Below are positions 58,955 through 64,000 of a stretch of 64,000 bases of DNA, in pieces. Numbering within the stretch: position 1 is the stretch's first letter; every line of letters begins with the position of its first letter. Made by a program: the position numbers and the translations under genes. The notes under the pieces were generated by a model that was given only the letters and a program-made list of their open reading frames with translations, searched no databases and had not been told where the DNA came from. This DNA comes from JARRKC01 sp037388505 (GTDB lineage: Bacteria; Acidobacteriota; UBA6911; RPQK01; JAPXNP01): positions 62,001-126,000 of the forward strand of contig JARRKC010000004.1 of NCBI GenBank assembly GCA_037388505.1, in the 5' to 3' direction.

Positions 58955-61393
58955 TCAGAAAGAGGTCAGGCTGACTGATGCCGCAGGTAGTCCTTCGGCA
59001 CTGGCCGTCAACTGGATCGTTCCCGGCTCTCCCGTCGACTGAATCACCACCAGGCATTTACCGTGGAAGGCCTTGCGACTGTGGGCCTGAAACGACTCAT
59101 GGCTGATCTGGCTGCCGTTGCCGACTCCGACGATGGTGCCGTTGCCTTCGATCTGAAAATCCACCAGGTTGTCGGCTCGTGGCGCCAGCGTTCCGTCTTC
59201 ATCCACGACATTGACGGTGACGAAGGACAGATCCTTCCCATCGGCATGGATCCTGTCGCGATCAGTCTGGAGCTGTAAAGCAGCCGGCAGTCCGGCCGTG
59301 CGGATTTCTCGAATCAGGGTTTCTCCACCGGCAAGGCGTCCGACCGCCTTGAGGGTCCCCGGCACGTATTTGAGACGCCACATCAGGTGCAGGTCATCGG
59401 GTCCGCGTTTCCGAACTCCCTGAGATTGACCGTTCAGGAAGAGCTCGACCTCGTCGCAGTTGGTGTAGGCCCAGACATCGACCGTATCGCCGCTCTTCCA
59501 GTTCCAGTGGGGAAAGACATGAAGAACCGGTGTGTCGGTCCACTCGCTTTGGAACAGATAGTAGGAATCCTTGGGGAAGCCGGCCAGGTCGACGATGCCG
59601 AAGTACGAACTGCGCGCGGGCCAGGGGTAAGGAGTGGGTTCTCCCAGATAGTCGAAGCCGGTCCATATGAACTGGCCGGAGAGAAAATCGTATTTCTTGA
59701 TCACACGCCAGGTGTCCTCGAGCGTCGAGCCCCAGGGCACCCTGCAATTGTCGTAGGCGGAACAGGAGAAATCCGGATTTCCCGTGCTGGGCTTCCCCCC
59801 ACGGGACGGCCAGATCCGAACTTCATCCGAGGGCATATCGTAGCTGCCCCTTGTCGCAAGGGCCGAACAAGTCTCGGTGGCCACGAACTTCTGGCCGGGG
59901 AATTCTTCGAGGAAGTTGGGGAAAGCCTGGTGGTGGTAATTGAATCCGATGAGATCGAGAGCACCAGAACGAATGATGGAATTCTCCGGCCTGGGGTTGT
60001 TCATTGCCGACGTGATGGGACGGGTGGTGTCCAGTCCACGGACGATTCCCGACAACTCCCGGGCCATCTCGACTCCCGATTCCTCCCACTGTTCCCGGAC
60101 TTCGTTTCCAATGCTCCAGATGATCACGCTGGGATGATTTCGGTCACGAAGGACCATGTCCTGGAGATCTCGTTGGTGCCACTCGTCCCAGTCCAAATGG
60201 TAGTCGTACTCCGTCTTACCCATCTTCCACATGTCGAAAGCCTCGTCCATGACGACCAGGCCCATGCGATCGCAAAGATCGAGCAGCTCGGGTGTCGGCG
60301 GATTGTGAGACGTTCGGATGGCATTGACGCCCATGCCCTTCAGGATCTCCAGTTGGCGTTCGAGCGCTCGAGTGTGGACGGCGGCCCCCAGACAGCCCAG
60401 ATCGTGGTGGTCGCAGACTCCGTTGATCTTCATGCTCCTGCCGTTGAGGAAGAAACCCTTGTCGCGATCGAACGAGAAATCACGGATTCCGAAGGGGGTC
60501 TCGTATTCATCGCAGGCTCGCTGGATCTGGCCGCACGCCACTCGTGAAACCGCCCTGTAGAGCTTGGGCTGGTCGATCGACCAGAGATCCGGAGCGGCCA
60601 CCTGAAGATCCTGCGAAAACTCCGCCGTCGAACCCGCCGCCACGTCCTGACTGGCGGACGCACGACTGACTTCCCGGCCGGCCGGGTCGTAGAGAACGGT
60701 GGTCAACTGAACCGCTTGATCGCCGTCGGCGCCGTTCTTCACCGTAGTCGCGATATGGACGGTTGCCGCATCGGTTTCGATTTTCGGAGTCGTCACGAAG
60801 GTGCCCCAGTGATCGACATGAACCTTGTCGGTCACCACCAGCCAGACGTTGCGATAGATGCCGGAACCCGAGTACCAGCGTGAATTCGGCTGTTCGGAAT
60901 TATCGACCTTGACGGCCAGAACGTTCGAGCCGCCTCCGAAGTGGAGATGGGGCGTCAGCTCATACTGGAACGAGCTGTACCCGTAGGGCCGCTTTCCCAG
61001 ATAGGCACCGTTGATCCAGACCTCGCTGTTGCGATAGACACCATCAAAGTCGATGAACACCAACCGGTCGGCGTCGCTTTCCGGGACGGTAAAGCTCTTC
61101 CGGTACCAGCCGATGCCCCCGGGCAGAGCGCCTCCCCCGGGCGTGGCCGGGTTGCTTTCGCTGAACTGCCCTTCGATGCTCCAGTCATGAGGCAAATCGA
61201 GCGATCTCCAGCCGGAGTCGTCGAAGTCGGGCTTCTGGGCGTCCGCTACGTCACCCAGATGGAACTTCCAACCACCGTCGAAGTTCGTCGTTTGGCGTGG
61301 GTTTTGTGTCCCAGGCTGACCGGGCTGGGCACAGTAACCGAGCAGCAAGGGTACAACGACGATGATCCAAGTCCATCCTGTCTTCCGTGTCAT
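58955..61393 (-). CDS. Glycoside hydrolase family 2 enzyme (beta-galactosidase-like), exported
   Basis: The 812-residue protein has a lipoprotein-type signal (VVPLLLGYC). The GH2 fold order is: jelly-roll sugar-binding domain (WKFHLGDVADAQ, DLPHDWSIEGQF, GIGWYRKSFTVP, VWINGAYLGKRPYGYSSF); immunoglobulin domain; TIM barrel with GVNAIRTSHNPP, MDEAFDMW, VIIWSIGNE (acid/base Glu) and FVATETCSA (nucleophile Glu); then C-terminal beta domains with DUF4982-like WNWKSGDTVDVWAYTNCDEVELFLNGQSQG. The specificity may be beta-galactoside, beta-glucuronide or beta-mannoside; the DHHDLG and GNE context fits the beta-galactosidase branch. It lies 85 bases after GH94 on the same strand, so they are probably co-transcribed. 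Confidence 0.94.
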   Translation of the reverse strand: MTRKTGWTWIIVVVPLLLGYCAQPGQPGTQNPRQTTNFDGGWKFHLGDVADAQKPDFDDSGWRSLDLPHDWSIEGQFSESNPATPGGGALPGGIGWYRKSFTVPESDADRLVFIDFDGVYRNSEVWINGAYLGKRPYGYSSFQYELTPHLHFGGGSNVLAVKVDNSEQPNSRWYSGSGIYRNVWLVVTDKVHVDHWGTFVTTPKIETDAATVHIATTVKNGADGDQAVQLTTVLYDPAGREVSRASASQDVAAGSTAEFSQDLQVAAPDLWSIDQPKLYRAVSRVACGQIQRACDEYETPFGIRDFSFDRDKGFFLNGRSMKINGVCDHHDLGCLGAAVHTRALERQLEILKGMGVNAIRTSHNPPTPELLDLCDRMGLVVMDEAFDMWKMGKTEYDYHLDWDEWHQRDLQDMVLRDRNHPSVIIWSIGNEVREQWEESGVEMARELSGIVRGLDTTRPITSAMNNPRPENSIIRSGALDLIGFNYHHQAFPNFLEEFPGQKFVATETCSALATRGSYDMPSDEVRIWPSRGGKPSTGNPDFSCSAYDNCRVPWGSTLEDTWRVIKKYDFLSGQFIWTGFDYLGEPTPYPWPARSSYFGIVDLAGFPKDSYYLFQSEWTDTPVLHVFPHWNWKSGDTVDVWAYTNCDEVELFLNGQSQGVRKRGPDDLHLMWRLKYVPGTLKAVGRLAGGETLIREIRTAGLPAALQLQTDRDRIHADGKDLSFVTVNVVDEDGTLAPRADNLVDFQIEGNGTIVGVGNGSQISHESFQAHSRKAFHGKCLVVIQSTGEPGTIQLTASAEGLPAASVSLTSF

Positions 61394-61478
61394 GCCTCAA
61401 CTCCTGACCTCCATCGCGTGAAGGATAATGGACCCTCGAAGCCGCATCGCCGCTTCTTGCGGGCCGTCGGGATCGCCG

Positions 61479-63914
61479 TCAACCCAACACGACGGAGACT
61501 TCGTACATGCTCCCGGGTTCCTGCACCGGGATCAAGTTCCCTTCAAGTTCATTGCCATCAAGGGTAAGTCTCGTAACCCCCTTGCTGACCCCTTTTGGAT
61601 TCAGCACGCGAATCCGATAGCGCGAGCCGCGATAGACGCGAACGACGCTGAATTCACTCCAGTCCGGCGGAATGCAGGGGTCAACGCGTATCCCTTCCAG
61701 TTCGGCCCGAATCCCCAGGATGTACTGGGTGATCGCGACATAGTTCCAGGCGGCCGTGCCCGTCAACCAGGAGTTCTTGGCCTCGCCCGGAGTCCAGGCG
61801 TCTTTCCCGGCGATCATCTGGGAATAGACATAGGGCTCCGTCTTGTGGAGATCGCTGATCTCCTCGAGGAAAGCGGGACAGATTCGGCGATAGTAGTCGA
61901 AAGCCCGCTCACCGTTGCCGACGATCGTCTCGGAGATCATGATCCAAGGATTGTTATGGCAAAAGATACCCGCATTCTCCTTGTATCCTTCGGGATACGA
62001 GGAAATCTCGCCCAACTGCACGTAGTACTTCGAATAGGCCGGATTGTGCAGGACGATTCCATGCTCGCAGGCGAGGTACCTATGCACGGAATCCAGGGCT
62101 GTTTCAGCCTTGCCGTCCGACAGTCCGATGCCCGCCATGATGCTGAAGCCCTGCGACTCGATGAAGATCTTTCCCTCGCTGCAGGCCGAGCTTCCCACCT
62201 TGTCTCCGAAGTGGTCATAGGCTCTGACGAACCACTCACCGTCCCACCCGTACTCGTCGATGGCCTGGACCATCTCGGCGATATGGTCCTCGGCCCGACG
62301 AGCTTCCTCCTCCCTGCCGAGGCGACGACACAGATTCACGAAGTCCTTTCCGTAGAATACGAAGAGTCCCCCGATCATGACCGATTCAGCTCGCCCCCCC
62401 TCCCGGTTCTCGGTGGTCTGGAAGGATTCGTCGGGGTTCGTGGAGAAGCAGTTCAGATTGAGGCAATCATTCCAGTCGGCTCGACCGATCAGAGGCAGGC
62501 CGTGCTCCCCACGGTTTTCGACGACGTGATAGAAGGAGCGCCTCAGATGTTCGAACAGGGTGGCCGTGTTGTTCTCGTCGTTATCGAAGGGAACCTGGAC
62601 CTCCAAGAGGCCGGCGTCGCCCGTTTCTTTGACATAGGCGGCAACCCCGGCGATGAGCCAGATGGGGTCGTCGTTGAAATTGCCTCCGACTTCATTGTTT
62701 CCCCTCTTCGTCAGAGGCTGGTACTGATGATAGGCTCCGCCGTCCTCAAACTGAGTCGCTGCGATGTCCAGGATCCGCTCACGGGCCCGCTCCGGGGCCA
62801 TGTGGACAAACCCCAGGAGATCCTGGTTGGAGTCCCTGAAGCCCATTCCGCGACCGATTCCAGACTCGAAGTAGGAAGCGCTGCGCGAGAAGTTGTAAGT
62901 CACCATGCATTGATAGGGGTTCCAGATGTTGACCATTCGATCGACCCGCACGTCGGGTGTCTTGACCGAATAGACTCCCAGCAGCTCGTTCCAGTAGTCG
63001 CGCAGTGTCTGGACGGCTTGGTCGACCTGGTCACTCCCTGAGAACCGGGTCATCATCTCCTGAGCCCTGGCCTTGTCGATGACGCCGCGGGATGCGAACT
63101 TCCGATCGTCCGGGTTTTCCACGTAACCGAGAACGAAGACCAGATCCCTGGCCTCACCCGGCTGCAGAAGGCACTCGATGCAATGAGAAGCAATCGGTGA
63201 CCACCCGTGAGCGACGGAGTTACGTGGCCGGCCCTCGACGACTGCGTCCGGAGCCTCGAAGCCGTTGTAGATGCCGAGAAAGCTCTCCCGATCGGTATCG
63301 AAACCACTGATCGGGGTGTTGACGCCGTAGAAGGCGTAGTGGTTCCTGCGTTCCCGGTATTCGGTCTTGTGATAAAGGGTCGAACCTTCGACCTCGACCT
63401 CCCCCGTCGACAGGTTTCGCTGGAAATTGGTCATGTCCTCCAGGGCGTTCCAGAGGCACCATTCGACGAAGGAGAACAGCTGGATCCTCTTCGGCTCGGT
63501 CGTCGTATTCCGGAGTCGCACCCGCTGGACCTCACCCCAAAAGTGAAGTGGAACGAGATAGAGGACTTCGGCTTCGATTCCATTGCGAGCACCCGTCAGA
63601 ACGCTGTATCCAAGGCCGTGCCGACACTCATAGCGATCCAGTGGCTGCTTGACCGGTTTCCAGCCCGGGGACCAGAAGTCGGCATCGTCCCGCACGTAGA
63701 AATACTTCCCGCCGTTGTCGAGCGGAACGCTGTTGTAGCGGTAGCGCGTGATGCGGCGCAGCCGAGCATCACGGAAGAAACTGTAGCCGCCTGCTGTGTT
63801 CGAAATCAGCGAGTAGAAATCATGATTGCCCAGATAGTTGATCCACGGATACGGGGTTCTGGGGTCGGTAATCACATACTCGCGCTTGTCGTCGTCGAAA
63901 AATCCATATTTCAT
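61479..63914 (-). CDS. Glycoside hydrolase family 94 phosphorylase (cellobiose/cello-oligosaccharide phosphorylase-like)
   Basis: The 811-residue enzyme cleaves beta-glucosides with phosphate, producing alpha-glucose-1-phosphate. It starts KYGFFDDDKREYVITDPRTPYPWINYLGN, the GH94 opening. It then has SFFRDARLRRITRYRYNSVP, RGMGFRDSNQDLLGFVHM (substrate subsite), GNNEVGGNFNDDPIWLI, and the catalytic Asp in GRADWNDCLNLN; near the C-terminus are HKTEPYVYSQMIAGKDAW and SWLTGTAAWNY. The ATG at 63914 is preferred, with GAGG seven bases upstream; another ATG at 63920 is in frame. The same frame stays open to the window edge, so a longer start cannot be excluded. No signal peptide: it is cytoplasmic. 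Confidence 0.93.
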   Translation of the reverse strand: MKYGFFDDDKREYVITDPRTPYPWINYLGNHDFYSLISNTAGGYSFFRDARLRRITRYRYNSVPLDNGGKYFYVRDDADFWSPGWKPVKQPLDRYECRHGLGYSVLTGARNGIEAEVLYLVPLHFWGEVQRVRLRNTTTEPKRIQLFSFVEWCLWNALEDMTNFQRNLSTGEVEVEGSTLYHKTEYRERRNHYAFYGVNTPISGFDTDRESFLGIYNGFEAPDAVVEGRPRNSVAHGWSPIASHCIECLLQPGEARDLVFVLGYVENPDDRKFASRGVIDKARAQEMMTRFSGSDQVDQAVQTLRDYWNELLGVYSVKTPDVRVDRMVNIWNPYQCMVTYNFSRSASYFESGIGRGMGFRDSNQDLLGFVHMAPERARERILDIAATQFEDGGAYHQYQPLTKRGNNEVGGNFNDDPIWLIAGVAAYVKETGDAGLLEVQVPFDNDENNTATLFEHLRRSFYHVVENRGEHGLPLIGRADWNDCLNLNCFSTNPDESFQTTENREGGRAESVMIGGLFVFYGKDFVNLCRRLGREEEARRAEDHIAEMVQAIDEYGWDGEWFVRAYDHFGDKVGSSACSEGKIFIESQGFSIMAGIGLSDGKAETALDSVHRYLACEHGIVLHNPAYSKYYVQLGEISSYPEGYKENAGIFCHNNPWIMISETIVGNGERAFDYYRRICPAFLEEISDLHKTEPYVYSQMIAGKDAWTPGEAKNSWLTGTAAWNYVAITQYILGIRAELEGIRVDPCIPPDWSEFSVVRVYRGSRYRIRVLNPKGVSKGVTRLTLDGNELEGNLIPVQEPGSMYEVSVVLG

Positions 63915-63920
63915 GCACAT

Positions 63921-64000
63921 GCCTCGATCAGTCGGAGGGAGCTCCCGCGATATCTCCTTCGGGACGAGCCACGCGTCCGGAAAGAGCCGGAGCCAGAGCG
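63921..64000. other. Window-edge segment upstream of the GH94 gene
   Basis: All three minus-strand frames were read. One ends in TGA overlapping the GH94 ATG, one ends further upstream, and the GH94 frame itself is open. This is probably the 3' end of another gene, but it cannot be assigned from 80 bases. Confidence 0.4.

Noticed and set aside
61428..63041. 537-residue plus-strand frame opposite GH94, and similar long antisense frames at 3605-4924, 26782-28329 and 923-1810
   Set aside because: High-GC shadow frames of genes with clear motifs; compositions are rich in Asp/Arg/Gly/His and have no family features.

Overview
This is a gene-dense, GC-rich bacterial chromosomal segment from a Gram-negative-type organism: it carries lpxC (lipid A), an OmpA-type protein, a TonB-dependent receptor and several exported lipoproteins. 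The mix points to Acidobacteriota or a close relative, at moderate confidence. Indicators are a TonB receptor with an N-terminal carboxypeptidase-regulatory domain, a soluble Ser/Thr kinase fused to TolB-like and TPR regions, a DUF255 thioredoxin-fold protein, a DUF853/HerA-type ATPase, and large exported beta-rich proteins. No rRNA, tRNA, CRISPR array, phage, IS element or transposase was seen. There is no 16S gene, so the assignment rests on gene content alone.

Layout. 0-9.4 kb: OmpA-domain protein (cut by the window edge) with a strong terminator, CDF metal transporter, lipoprotein cyclophilin, pilin-like protein, aconitase, parvulin isomerase, orphan histidine kinase, SYLF protein. 9.4-12 kb: small membrane ORF, radical SAM protein, M48 protease. 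12-18.7 kb: a proline block (proB-proA, UMF1-type MFS carrier, YbaK-type tRNA deacylase, P5C dehydrogenase). 18.9-22.6 kb: minus-strand operon of amidohydrolase, DinB-like protein and two paralogous methyltransferases that share a C-terminal zinc ribbon. 22.7-28.5 kb: exported protein, GH30 glycosidase, small His/Cys-rich protein and TonB receptor. 28.8-33.3 kb: a nuclease-fold protein that appears to have lost its catalytic residues, then an ECF sigma factor translationally coupled to an anti-sigma-like/von Willebrand A membrane protein. 33.3-39.9 kb: ThiF/MoeB-like E1 enzyme, LolA-like exported protein, lpxC, then amidase-gerMN-rph-rdgB in operon order. 40-48.9 kb: DUF255 protein, HerA-like ATPase, SDR plus APC permease, a 40-residue membrane protein, HAD phosphatase. 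49-52.9 kb: Ser/Thr kinase overlapping an FHA-lytic transglycosylase fusion. 53-56.6 kb: 1183-residue exported multidomain protein. 56.7-63.9 kb: BlaI-type repressor, ankyrin lipoprotein, GH2 beta-galactosidase-like enzyme and GH94 phosphorylase.

How the genes work together. Three themes stand out. Cell-envelope control is represented by the kinase next to an FHA-transglycosylase, by the amidase and by the ECF/VWA pair. Beta-glycan use is represented by GH30, GH2, GH94 and the TonB receptor. Proline synthesis and degradation genes lie close together. Intergenic spaces hold unusual DNA: short tandem repeats of 7-8 bp units and two long dyad elements. At least four genes start 6-7 nt after a TANAAT box, with no visible ribosome binding site, which suggests leaderless transcripts.

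All function calls come from reading motifs in translated frames without database searches. Start codons were chosen from visible ribosome binding sites or -10 boxes where possible.
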